DNA of 8,892 nucleotides from an uncultured Clostridia bacterium. Its GTDB lineage: Bacteria > Bacillota > Clostridia > Oscillospirales > CAG-382. Below are positions 1-5,929 of this stretch, piece by piece (the first letter of the stretch is position 1; each line of letters opens with the position of its first letter). The stretch is taken from the NCBI GenBank assembly GCA_947305675.1, contig CAMZED010000059.1, positions 1 through 8,892 of the forward strand. Direction: 5' to 3'. The notes below the pieces were generated by a model. It saw only the letters and a program-made list of their open reading frames with translations. It was not told the DNA's origin and made no database searches. A program made the translations under genes and the position numbers.

Positions 1-797
1 GGCGTGGTCTCTTTGCCGTGTATTCCGTTTGCTTTTGCCTCTGCCAGAGCCGTTTCGATCGCTTTTTCGATCACTTCGGGGTCCATCGAATATTCCTCGG
101 GGATGGGGTTGGCGACCAGCATTCCGCCCCTGAGTCCAAGCTCGGTCTTAACCCTGAACGCGGCGGCGATCTCGGCGGGAGTATCCATACGGTAATCCAC
201 TTTGAATTTTGAATAACGTGTATAAAACGCCGGGAGAGTCTCGGTTCCGTATCCGATCACCGGCACGCCGTGCGTTTCCAGATATTCCAGAGTAAGCCCC
301 ATATCCAATATCGATTTGCACCCGGCGCAGACCACCATGACCTGAGTGGAAGCGAGTTCTTCAAGATCGGCGGAAATGTCCATTGTGACTTCGGCTCCGC
401 GGTGAACTCCGCCGATACCTCCGGTGGCAAATATTTTTATCCCCGCCATCGCGGCGATCATCATTGTGGTCGTGACCGTTGTCGCGCCGTCCTCGCCGCG
501 GGCGCAAAGCACCGCAAGGTCGCGCCGGGAGGCTTTTGCGATCACTCTGCCTTTTTTGCCGAAATATTCGATCTCCTCGGGGGTCAGTCCGGCTTTGAGC
601 CTTCCGCCGATGATCGCTATAGTGGCGGGTATGGCGCCGCGCTCGCGGATTATTCTTTCGACTTCGAGTGCGGTGGAAACGTTTTGAGGATAAGGCATCC
701 CATGGGAAATAATGGTGGATTCAAGCGCCACGACGGGTTTACCGGCGGCGATGGCGTCAGCCACCTCGGGTTTGATATCGAGATATTTGTTAAACAT
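1..797 (-). CDS. psuG: Pseudouridine-5'-phosphate glycosidase PsuG (partial, C-terminus beyond window)
   Basis: The enzyme cleaves pseudouridine 5'-phosphate reversibly to uracil and ribose 5-phosphate in the cytoplasm, the second step of pseudouridine degradation. The 265 residues visible carry the family signatures: LESTIISHGMPYPQN (residues 25-39, with the active-site Glu at 26), a Lys at 88 in the IAKASRRDL stretch, ATGGIGGVH (124-132), the Schiff-base lysine in AGCKSILDMG (Lys161), and GGMLVANPIPEEY (224-236). Family members are about 300 residues, and the window ends just before the conserved TPFLL-like C-terminal segment, so roughly 40 residues are missing only because of the window edge. 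The ATG at 797 has AAGGAG (813-808) about 10 bases upstream, overlapping the stop codon of the kinase gene. It is therefore the second gene of a psuK-psuG operon and probably translationally coupled. The family assignment is very secure. Confidence 0.96.
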   Translation of the reverse strand, partial: MFNKYLDIKPEVADAIAAGKPVVALESTIISHGMPYPQNVSTALEVERIIRERGAIPATIAIIGGRLKAGLTPEEIEYFGKKGRVIAKASRRDLAVLCARGEDGATTVTTTMMIAAMAGIKIFATGGIGGVHRGAEVTMDISADLEELASTQVMVVCAGCKSILDMGLTLEYLETHGVPVIGYGTETLPAFYTRYSKFKVDYRMDTPAEIAAAFRVKTELGLRGGMLVANPIPEEYSMDPEVIEKAIETALAEAKANGIHGKETT

Positions 798-811
798 ACG
801 GACATTTCTCC

Positions 812-1888
812 TTATTTTATCATTCGTTCGATCGCCTCGACGGAAATCAGCGGGTTTACCGTTTCGGCGCACTCTGTGTTCAAAGCCGCCGCGGCGGCGG
901 CAAACCGACAGGACGAGGCAAGATCTTTCCCGCGCAGGAACGCAGCGGCAAGCGCCGCGGTGAACGCGTCGCCCGCGCCGGCGGTGTTTTTCACCTTTGC
1001 CTCGAAACAGGGGCAGAAATAAACACCTTCGCGGTTCGCGGCACAGACCCCTTCTTTCCCGAGCGAGATAAACACCCGTTCAAGCCCGGTTCCGAGCAAT
1101 TTTTCCGCGGCGCGTGCAAGGCTTTCGCGGTCGGTTATTTCAACGCCGGAAAGCGTTTCCGCTTCGATCCGGTTGGGCTTTAAAGTGTGTATCTTCCCAA
1201 GCAGAGGCTTTAGCTTTACGGCTTTTTTGGTCGATACCGGATCGGCGAATATCGGCGCGGAGCAGTGATCGGCTATAAAAGCGAGTGATTCTTCGGGAAG
1301 GTTCGCGTCGACTATAACGGCGCGGGCGTTGTTCAGCGCCGGAAGGTTCGCGGCGAGATAAGAAGGGTCGATCCTTTCGCACAGCTCCATATCCGAAAGC
1401 GCCACCGCCAGTTCGCCGTTCGGATCGTTAAGGTAGATATAAGTGGGAGTCGATCCTCCGGCGACTCTGAGAGCGCGGCTTATATCGATCCCCGCCTCCT
1501 CGCAGGAATCGGTTATGCGGCGGGTATAAATATCGTCGCCGAGGGCGGTGAAGAAGTTGACCTCCACGTCAAGAAGCCGTAATACCTGAGCGATGTTTCT
1601 GCCGACTCCGCCGGGCGCGACGGTTATTTTGCCGGGGTTGGAATCTTTTGCCGCAAGCGGCGCGTAAGCCCTGCCGCCGATGTCGATATTCACTCCGCCG
1701 ACGACGGCGACATATTCTCCGCCGCGTATGACGTAGCCCTTCCCGGCGAGATATCCTTTTTTTGTAAGATTGGAAATATGCACTGCGACCGCCGAACGGG
1801 TTATTCCCGCCAGCCCGGCGAGCCTTTCCTGCGATATCGTCGGATCCGCTTTGATCCATTCCAGAATCTGTTTCTCGCGCGCTGTCAT
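812..1888 (-). CDS. psuK: Winged-helix/PfkB fusion sugar kinase, probable pseudouridine kinase PsuK
   Basis: It probably phosphorylates pseudouridine at the 5'-hydroxyl with ATP, feeding the glycosidase encoded 14 bases downstream. The 358-residue protein starts with a winged helix-turn-helix (residues 1-55; recognition region around LAGITRSAVAVHISNLTKKG), followed by a PfkB ribokinase fold: VGGVNIDIGG (63-72), the substrate-side GGVGRN (93-98), a DPVSTKK stretch (216-222), and NTAGAGDAF (301-309) with catalytic Asp307. Asn in place of Asp at the start of the last motif is usual in the pseudouridine-kinase branch. HTH-PfkB fusions of the YeiI type are known; here the HTH may make the kinase its own regulator, which is inference. 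I chose the ATG at 1888 because GGAGGA sits just upstream (3-4 bases, rather close) and the predicted transcription start (about 1912) lies downstream of, or on top of, the earlier in-frame ATGs at 1915 and 1918. The substrate is inferred from psuG linkage; another nucleoside kinase is possible. Confidence 0.9.
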   Translation of the reverse strand: MTAREKQILEWIKADPTISQERLAGLAGITRSAVAVHISNLTKKGYLAGKGYVIRGGEYVAVVGGVNIDIGGRAYAPLAAKDSNPGKITVAPGGVGRNIAQVLRLLDVEVNFFTALGDDIYTRRITDSCEEAGIDISRALRVAGGSTPTYIYLNDPNGELAVALSDMELCERIDPSYLAANLPALNNARAVIVDANLPEESLAFIADHCSAPIFADPVSTKKAVKLKPLLGKIHTLKPNRIEAETLSGVEITDRESLARAAEKLLGTGLERVFISLGKEGVCAANREGVYFCPCFEAKVKNTAGAGDAFTAALAAAFLRGKDLASSCRFAAAAAALNTECAETVNPLISVEAIERMIK

Positions 1889-1902
1889 ATATCCTCCATT
1901 TG

Positions 1903-1923
1903 TGACGTTTGTCATCATATGAT
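1903..1923. promoter_or_regulatory. Candidate operator: two palindromes over the -10 and start point of psuK
   Basis: ATCATATGAT (1914-1923) is a perfect 10-base palindrome overlapping the -10 box. Next to it TGAC-GTTT-GTCA (1903-1914) is an inverted repeat at the predicted start point. A repressor bound here would block the promoter. The N-terminal winged helix of the kinase is an obvious candidate ligand, but that link is inference; short palindromes can also arise by chance. Confidence 0.4.
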
Positions 1924-1947
1924 ATACCGCCCGAAAAGGTTTGTCAA
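1919..1947 (-). promoter_or_regulatory. Sigma-A promoter of the psuK-psuG operon
   Basis: On the minus strand a perfect TTGACA (1947-1942) is separated by 17 bases from TATCAT (1924-1919). The predicted start point is near 1912, giving a leader of about 24 bases before the ATG at 1888. This also rules against the longer reading frame that extends upstream to 1999. Confidence 0.85.
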
Positions 1948-1948
1948 G

Positions 1949-1977
1949 CGTAAAATAAACATATGCTCGTAAAATAA
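1949..1977. repeat. Direct repeat CGTAAAATAA upstream of the psuK promoter
   Basis: The 10-mer CGTAAAATAA occurs at 1949-1958 and again at 1968-1977, with a period of 19 bases, immediately upstream of the -35 box. The position and AT-richness would suit an activator site or an UP-type element. Function is not shown by the sequence. Confidence 0.4.
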
Positions 1978-2002
1978 GCGTTTGTTTATCCGGCGGCAAA
2001 AA

Positions 2003-2026
2003 GAAAACCCGAATTTTCGGGTTTTC
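2003..2026 (-). terminator. Rho-independent terminator of the SLC13-type permease gene
   Basis: A perfect 10-base stem (GAAAACCCGA at 2003-2012 with its complement at 2017-2026) encloses a 4-base loop and begins one base after the permease stop codon. On the minus strand the stem is followed by a run of five T (2002-1998). It separates the permease from the psuK promoter downstream. Confidence 0.88.
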
Positions 2027-2027
2027 A

Positions 2028-3173
2028 TCAAAGTATCAGCGTTTCGAAAACAAGCAATATCGCGAGAAACGAAAAGCTGAACGCCGAATATTCCAGCACG
2101 TATCTTGCTCCGCCGCCGCGGTCGTGCGCAAGATATTCGCGGAAGGTTATAAGGCTTGCGAGCGAGGCGATAAGCGTGCCGGTGCCGCCTATGTTCACGC
2201 CGAGAAGAAGTTCTTTGTAATTTCCCGTAAACTGCGAAAGCAGTATTGCCGACGGTACGTTTGAGATCACCTGGCAGGAAGCCGCGCTTACCAGAAGCGT
2301 GTTTTTTTCGAGCAGCGAGGATATAAGCCCGCGTACCGGACCGATGCGCGACATATTCCCGGCGAAAACAAAGAAGAACACAAAAGTGAGCAGAAGCGAC
2401 CAGTCGACGTCTTTAAAAGCGCTTTTGTCGATAAAGATCAGGGCGGCGACGATCACCGCCAGTCCGGCGTAATAAGGGATCACCCTGAACACCATAACGA
2501 TCGAAAGCACGAAAAGCAAAAGCAGCAAAGCCGTTTTTTGCTTGGGCAGAATTATTTTTTCATCGGGGACGGTGAGTTTTTCGGGGCGGAAAAACATAAA
2601 ACAGCACGCCGTGAACAGCGCGATCGAAACAGCGAAAGGCGGCACCATCACCGAAATGAATTCGCCGTCGGGGATGTTGAATTTGCCGTAAAGATAAAGG
2701 TTCTGGGGATTGCCGAAAGGGGTCAGCATCCCTCCGAGGTTGGCGGCTATCGTCTGAAGTATGAACAGCTTCGCCATATATTTTTCCCTGCCGCCGGCTT
2801 TTAAAACGGTGTATCCGAGCGGCAGAAATGTGAGCAGCGCCATATCGTTTGCAATAAGCATCGACCCGGCGAACGTCACATATACCACCGCGAGCGAGCA
2901 GGCGCGGACATTGCCGAAAACCCTTACCGCCGCGTAGGCGAGCGCGTAAAAGAACCTTATGTGCCGCAGCGCGCATACCACGGCGAGCACGCACAGCAGG
3001 CAGGAAAGCGTTTTGAAATCGAAATAGCCGATATATTCTTTGTCGGGAGGGACGATGAACGAGGTGACCGCGGCGGCGGCAAAAGCGATCACCGCGACCG
3101 CGTTCTTTTTTAAAAAGCCCGCGGCGCCGAATGTTTTTTTGCGGCGGGCGGGCCGTAAGACCGGTGTATCCGT
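2028..3173 (-). CDS. SLC13/ArsB-superfamily anion permease with non-canonical (ACG?) start
   Basis: This is a polytopic inner-membrane transporter of the SLC13/ArsB/CitMHS (ion transporter) superfamily; the substrate is unknown, with anions such as dicarboxylates, sulfate or arsenite being typical. It has many hydrophobic segments in two halves. Each half holds a family re-entrant motif: ANDMALLTFLP and TPFGNPQNLYLYG in the first, SNVPSAILLSQFTG with GVNIGGTGTLIASL in the second. The nearest canonical start is GTG at 3092, but it falls inside the first membrane segment and has no good ribosome site. The same frame stays open upstream and encodes a sensible lead-in (RRKKTFGAAGFLKKNAVAV). No ATG, GTG or TTG exists in that frame between 3092 and the in-frame TAA at 3222-3220. 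An ACG at 3173 lies 9 bases after AAGGAG (3188-3183) and downstream of a strong promoter, so I take it as the likely start (381 residues). A point mutation or sequence error of ATG to ACG would look identical. The gene is monocistronic. Confidence 0.82.
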   Translation of the reverse strand, partial: TDTPVLRPARRKKTFGAAGFLKKNAVAVIAFAAAAVTSFIVPPDKEYIGYFDFKTLSCLLCVLAVVCALRHIRFFYALAYAAVRVFGNVRACSLAVVYVTFAGSMLIANDMALLTFLPLGYTVLKAGGREKYMAKLFILQTIAANLGGMLTPFGNPQNLYLYGKFNIPDGEFISVMVPPFAVSIALFTACCFMFFRPEKLTVPDEKIILPKQKTALLLLLFVLSIVMVFRVIPYYAGLAVIVAALIFIDKSAFKDVDWSLLLTFVFFFVFAGNMSRIGPVRGLISSLLEKNTLLVSAASCQVISNVPSAILLSQFTGNYKELLLGVNIGGTGTLIASLASLITFREYLAHDRGGGARYVLEYSAFSFSFLAILLVFETLIL

Positions 3174-3192
3174 GACGGTTTTCTCCTTCTTC

Positions 3193-3207
3193 CCGGCTTT
3201 TTGCCGG
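3193..3207 (-). promoter_or_regulatory. Leader hairpin just upstream of the permease ribosome site
   Basis: CCGGC and GCCGG (3207-3203 and 3197-3193 read on the minus strand) form a 5-base GC stem around an A5 loop, 3-4 bases after the predicted transcription start and directly before the AGAAGGAG ribosome site. It lacks a T run, so it is not a terminator; a 5'-end mRNA-stabilising stem is plausible. Confidence 0.45.
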
Positions 3208-3217
3208 TACGTGGCAG

Positions 3218-3246
3218 ATTATACGCCGCGGCAGACTTGTTTTCAA
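3218..3246 (-). promoter_or_regulatory. Sigma-A promoter of the SLC13-type permease
   Basis: TTGAAA (3246-3241) and a perfect TATAAT (3223-3218) are separated by 17 bases on the minus strand. The predicted start is near 3211, about 38 bases before the proposed ACG codon. The promoter is the main reason for placing the true gene start upstream of the GTG at 3092. Confidence 0.88.
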
Positions 3247-3320
3247 TAAGCAAATTTAATGTTTTTTACTTTTTAAAACCCGATAAATTCGTCGCTTTGC
3301 GGAAAAAACCAAAATCCCGC

Positions 3321-3349
3321 TTGCAAACTCCGGCGCAAAGTGGTATAAT
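3321..3349 (+). promoter_or_regulatory. Promoter of queT
   Basis: TTGCAA (3321-3326), a 17-base spacer and a perfect TATAAT (3344-3349). The -35 matches consensus at four of six positions. The predicted start is near 3356, so the transcript begins almost exactly at the first stem of the riboswitch. It is divergent from the permease promoter at 3218-3246. Confidence 0.8.
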
Positions 3350-3357
3350 CCGGCTTC

Positions 3358-3400
3358 GGTGAGTTCGAAACCATCCTCACCTAAAACAAAACTACGGAGA
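3358..3400 (+). ncRNA. Probable preQ1-I riboswitch controlling queT translation
   Basis: Stem P1 is GGTGAG (3358-3363) with CTCACC (3376-3381). The 12-base loop TTCGAAACCATC and the A-rich tail TAAAACAAAACTA (3382-3394) closely follow the preQ1-I layout of a small hairpin plus A-rich tail forming an H-type pseudoknot; the AACC loop and ACAAAAC tail resemble the translational aptamer known from Thermoanaerobacter. The loop start TTCG (3364-3367) can pair with CGGA (3395-3398), with one G-U, and this occupies the queT Shine-Dalgarno GGAGA (3396-3400). Ligand binding would therefore shut off translation. The downstream gene is a queuosine-precursor transporter, exactly the expected target. The pairing details are my inference from the sequence, not a covariance-model hit. 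Confidence 0.78.
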
Positions 3401-3406
3401 AGAAAA

Positions 3407-3946
3407 ATGAAAAACAAGAAGATCCGCTTTATTGTGGAGGCGGCAATGGTCGCCGCTTTGTACGCCGTGCTTACGATGGTCCTTTGGGAAATATCTTCCG
3501 CCGGTATCCAGTTCCGTCTTTCCGAGGCGCTCTGCGTGCTCCCCGCGTTTATGCCCGCGGCGGTTCCGGGGCTGTTTATCGGATGCGCCGTCGCAAACCT
3601 TATAGGCGGCACCTGGATCGACGTCGTGTTCGGTTCGCTCGCAACGCTGCTTGCGGCGGTATGCAGCTATTTTATCGGCAAAGCATTTAAAACCGGCAAA
3701 ACCGAAAAAGTCAGGCTCGGTGCAAAACTGCTCGTTCCGCTTCCCCCGGTGCTGTTCAACGCCGTTGTGATACCTTTTGTGCTTTATTACGGTTATGGAC
3801 TGACCGAGGCGTTCGGGTTTACAAGCGCGCTTCCGGTCCTCGGGATGCACGCGCTCACCGTCGGCGCGGGCGAAGCCGCGGTTTGCTATATCGTCGGCGT
3901 GCCGTTTATGATTGCGGTGAACCGCTTCCGCGACAAACTCAATTAA
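3407..3946 (+). CDS. queT: QueT: queuosine-precursor ECF transporter S-component
   Basis: This is the membrane substrate-binding subunit of an energy-coupling-factor transporter that takes up a queuosine precursor such as preQ1; it works with shared EcfA/EcfT subunits encoded elsewhere. The protein is 179 residues, the family's usual size, with about five to six hydrophobic segments. It carries the QueT (DUF988) signatures GIQFRLSEALCVLPAF (33-48), GLFIGCAVANLIGG (55-68) and DVVFGSLATLLAAV (72-85), and a basic N-terminus (MKNKKIR). The ATG at 3407 follows GGAGA (3396-3400) with 6 bases of spacing. It is monocistronic, between its own promoter plus riboswitch and a terminator 7 bases after the TAA. 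The preQ1-type leader independently supports the substrate assignment. Confidence 0.94.
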   Translation: MKNKKIRFIVEAAMVAALYAVLTMVLWEISSAGIQFRLSEALCVLPAFMPAAVPGLFIGCAVANLIGGTWIDVVFGSLATLLAAVCSYFIGKAFKTGKTEKVRLGAKLLVPLPPVLFNAVVIPFVLYYGYGLTEAFGFTSALPVLGMHALTVGAGEAAVCYIVGVPFMIAVNRFRDKLN

Positions 3947-3952
3947 TAGCAG

Positions 3953-3978
3953 AAAAAGAGCCGCAGCGGCTCTTTTTT
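3953..3978. terminator. Bidirectional rho-independent terminator between queT and the TtcA-family gene
   Basis: An 11-base stem (3953-3963 with 3967-3977) has a GAGCCG core, a 3-base loop and A/T runs on both sides. It reads as a terminator with T6 for queT on the plus strand and with a T5 run for the convergent TtcA-family gene on the minus strand. Confidence 0.9.
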
Positions 3979-4010
3979 GTTGTTTATATCTTTTTTGTTG
4001 TTTATATCTT
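3973..4010. repeat. 18-base tandem duplication at the 3' end of the TtcA-family gene
   Basis: TTTTTTGTTGTTTATATC is present twice in perfect tandem (3973-3990 and 3991-4008), with the match running two bases further. One copy holds the terminator T run, the other the TtcA-family stop codon and last codons. It looks like a recent slippage duplication that simply moved the terminator 18 bases away from the stop. Confidence 0.85.
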
Positions 4011-4724
4011 CTTTTCCCAAATGCCGCGTTCGACGGCGCCGAATATGCGGCGCTTTACGCCGCGGTCGGTATGCTCCAGCTCGGCAAGACGCCTTTTCGT
4101 GTCCTCCCGACGGGTGTTGCCGTCGGCGGGGCAGAGTTTTTTCGCCGGAGTTATGCCCGAAAGGCGTATGAACCGTGCTATTTCGCTCTCGGGCGCATAG
4201 ATCAGCGGGCGGATCACGGTTATGTCGCTCCGGTCAAGATAGGTTACCGGCGAGAAGCAATCGAACCTTCCCTCGATAAAAAGGTTCATCACCGCGGTCT
4301 CGATCGCGTCGTCGTAATGGTGCCCGAGCGCGATCTTGCCGCACCCGAGGCTTTTCGCCGCGGCGTGAAGCGCGCCCCGCCGCATATTGGCGCAAAGCGA
4401 GCAGGGGTGTTTTTCTTTGCGTATATCGAAAACGACGGTATAGACGTCGCTCGGGAAACTGTGAAGTTCCAGTCCGAGCTCGCAGCAAAGCGCGGCGATA
4501 TTGCCGTCGTCCTCGCCGGGGAAGCCCATTCTGAGGTTGATCGGGACCACCTCGAACTTTTTGGGGTAAAACGCCGAAAGCTTTGCCAGCGAGCAAAGCA
4601 GAGCAAGGCTGTCCTTCCCGCCCGAAACGCCGACGGCGATCCGGTCGCCTTCGGCGATCATGTTATATTTGTCCGCCGCCCTGCGGGTATAGGACATAAG
4701 TTTTTGCAGTGTTTTTCCGTCCAA
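4002..4724 (-). CDS. ttcA: TtcA-family PP-loop tRNA thiolation enzyme
   Basis: A cytoplasmic PP-loop ATPase of the TtcA/TtuA group, which activates a tRNA base with ATP and exchanges oxygen for sulfur; in TtcA the target is cytidine 32. The 240 residues carry the PP-loop SGGKDS (34-39), the CxxC pair (Cys108 and Cys111), GHHYDDAIET (134-143) and a third cysteine (Cys198, in KLCPADGN). These three cysteines match the cluster ligands of TtcA. In Clostridia this group is not always experimentally tied to C32, so the exact base is inference. The start is TTG at 4724, with GGAG (4736-4733) eight bases upstream; an internal ATG lies nine codons later but has no such site. It is the last gene of the operon, 15 bases after nth, and ends before a bidirectional terminator. 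Confidence 0.9.
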   Translation of the reverse strand: MDGKTLQKLMSYTRRAADKYNMIAEGDRIAVGVSGGKDSLALLCSLAKLSAFYPKKFEVVPINLRMGFPGEDDGNIAALCCELGLELHSFPSDVYTVVFDIRKEKHPCSLCANMRRGALHAAAKSLGCGKIALGHHYDDAIETAVMNLFIEGRFDCFSPVTYLDRSDITVIRPLIYAPESEIARFIRLSGITPAKKLCPADGNTRREDTKRRLAELEHTDRGVKRRIFGAVERGIWEKKI

Positions 4725-4739
4725 AACGTATTCTCCAAA

Positions 4740-5372
4740 TCAAACCGCGGGGTTTTTGCAGTATTCTTTCAGCGCGCAGCCGGCGCACTTCGGATTGCGC
4801 GCGGTGCAGACCTCGCGCCCGTAAAGCACAAGCCGGTGGCAAAAAGCGCTCTGATCCCGCAGGGGGATGAGCTTTTCAAGGCTGCGCTCGGTCTCCAGCG
4901 GGTCCTTTCCGCCGGCGAGCCCGATCCTGCCCGATATCCTTATGCAATGGGTATCCGCCACTATGCCGCCCAGCCCGAATACGTCGCCGCGTATTAAGTT
5001 TGCGACCTTCCGCCCCACTCCGCGCAGGGTGAGCAGATCCTCCATGGCGCTCGGAACTTTTCCGCCGTAAGCCGAAACGACGCGGGCGCTGCATTCTTTG
5101 AGCGCCAGCGCTTTTGAATGATAAAGACCGACCGAGCGGATCTCTTTTTCGATATCCTCCAAAGGCGCCGCCGCCATATCATAAGCGGTAGGATAATGCG
5201 CAAAAAGCGTTTCCGAAACGGCGTTTACACGCGCGTCGGTACACTGCGCCGAAAGGATCGCCATAATAAGCAGCCGGAACGGATCGCCCGTCCAGATAAG
5301 TCCGCATTCCGAATCGGGATAAATTTCTTTTAACGCCGCGCAGACAAAAGCGGCTCTCTGTTTATTCGTCAA
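4740..5372 (-). CDS. nth: Endonuclease III (Nth), DNA glycosylase/AP lyase
   Basis: A base-excision-repair enzyme that removes oxidised pyrimidines and cleaves the abasic site. The 210-residue protein has the helix-hairpin-helix LLTLRGVGRKVANLI (113-127) with catalytic Lys122, the catalytic Asp140 in VADTHCIRIS, the SAQCTDARVN helix (41-50), and the complete 4Fe-4S loop C-x6-C-x2-C-x5-C (Cys189, 196, 199, 205). Length is typical. The start is TTG at 5372; an in-frame stop lies a few codons upstream and the N-terminus aligns well with the family, so no other start is likely. It overlaps the end of the DUF4364 gene by 11 bases and lacks a clear ribosome site of its own, suggesting translational coupling. 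The TtcA-family gene follows after 15 bases. Confidence 0.96.
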   Translation of the reverse strand: MTNKQRAAFVCAALKEIYPDSECGLIWTGDPFRLLIMAILSAQCTDARVNAVSETLFAHYPTAYDMAAAPLEDIEKEIRSVGLYHSKALALKECSARVVSAYGGKVPSAMEDLLTLRGVGRKVANLIRGDVFGLGGIVADTHCIRISGRIGLAGGKDPLETERSLEKLIPLRDQSAFCHRLVLYGREVCTARNPKCAGCALKEYCKNPAV

Positions 5373-5901
5373 AGATAAAATTCACGTCCCCCGAAAGAAG
5401 CGAAAGCGCTCCTTTGTAGATTATTTCCGCGCGGTCTTCGAAGTTGAACTTCATTTTTTCGGCGTAGGCGCGGTCGGAAAGATAGATGTCGACCGAAAAC
5501 ACCGTCTTTTCGCGGTCCTCGATACGGCAGTTGAGGTTGTATCCCTCGCCCCGCTCGGTGATCGAACTTTTTATGCGGCTGCCGCTTTTGTTGAACGCGA
5601 TAAGCCGCAGAGCGCTTCGGAGCGCGCGGTCTTTTATCACGGTGAGCAGCGAGCTTTCGTAGCTTTCGAGCGATTCGGCTCCGCTTTCGGTTATGGCGTA
5701 AAGCTTTTCGGGTTCGCCGTCGATCTCTTCGATCTGCCCGTTTTCGAGAAGTTCCGGAAAACACATTGCAAAATCGAAATAATTGACGAACTCATCCTGG
5801 ATGACGATATCGCATATGGTCGTGAACTCAAGCGGTTCGCCGACGTTTTTCATAAGATAAAGAATGAATATCTTTATATCCAGTTTTTTGTCCAGTTTCA
5901 T
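5362..5901 (-). CDS. DUF4364 family protein (winged-helix-like)
   Basis: A 179-residue protein of the DUF4364 family, common in Clostridia, with no established biochemical role. The N-terminal part (about 1-75) reads as a winged-helix-like domain (DIKIFILYLMKNVGEPLEF, then a helix, ENGQIEEIDG and YAITESG, which look like a recognition helix and wing). The C-terminal half is an alpha/beta domain ending VDIYLSDRAYAEKMKFNF. There is no signal peptide or membrane segment, so it is cytoplasmic, and a regulator of some kind is plausible but unproven. The ATG at 5901 has AAGGA (5915-5911) 9 bases upstream. It is the first gene of the operon with nth (11-base overlap) and the TtcA-family gene. Only 28 bases separate its start from the edge of the 287-base inverted-repeat element. 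I see no good promoter between them, so its promoter probably lies beyond the element at 6265-6293. Confidence 0.87.
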   Translation of the reverse strand: MKLDKKLDIKIFILYLMKNVGEPLEFTTICDIVIQDEFVNYFDFAMCFPELLENGQIEEIDGEPEKLYAITESGAESLESYESSLLTVIKDRALRSALRLIAFNKSGSRIKSSITERGEGYNLNCRIEDREKTVFSVDIYLSDRAYAEKMKFNFEDRAEIIYKGALSLLSGDVNFIFDE

Positions 5902-5929
5902 CCGGATCCGTCCTTATGTCTGGTATTGA

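Noticed and set aside
984..990. Asn in place of Asp in the PfkB NTAGAGD motif as a sign of inactivation
   Set aside because: Catalytic Asp307 is present, and Asn at the first position is normal in the pseudouridine-kinase branch.
270..1022. A 250-codon open frame on the plus strand opposite psuG and psuK
   Set aside because: It lies wholly antisense to two genes with clear family motifs, has a composition unlike a real protein, and has no ribosome site. It is a by-product of GC-rich codon use.
1889..1999. Longer N-terminus for the HTH-kinase (starts at 1999, 1918 or 1915)
   Set aside because: The promoter boxes at 1919-1947 and the predicted start near 1912 lie inside that extension, and a GGAGGA site precedes the ATG at 1888.
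2028..3173. The permease as a pseudouridine transporter of the psu operon
   Set aside because: A terminator and a separate promoter lie between it and psuK, and its family carries anions rather than nucleosides.
4071..4997. A 308-codon open frame on the plus strand opposite the TtcA-family gene and nth
   Set aside because: It spans two well-identified genes on the other strand and their junction, without start signals or recognisable domains.
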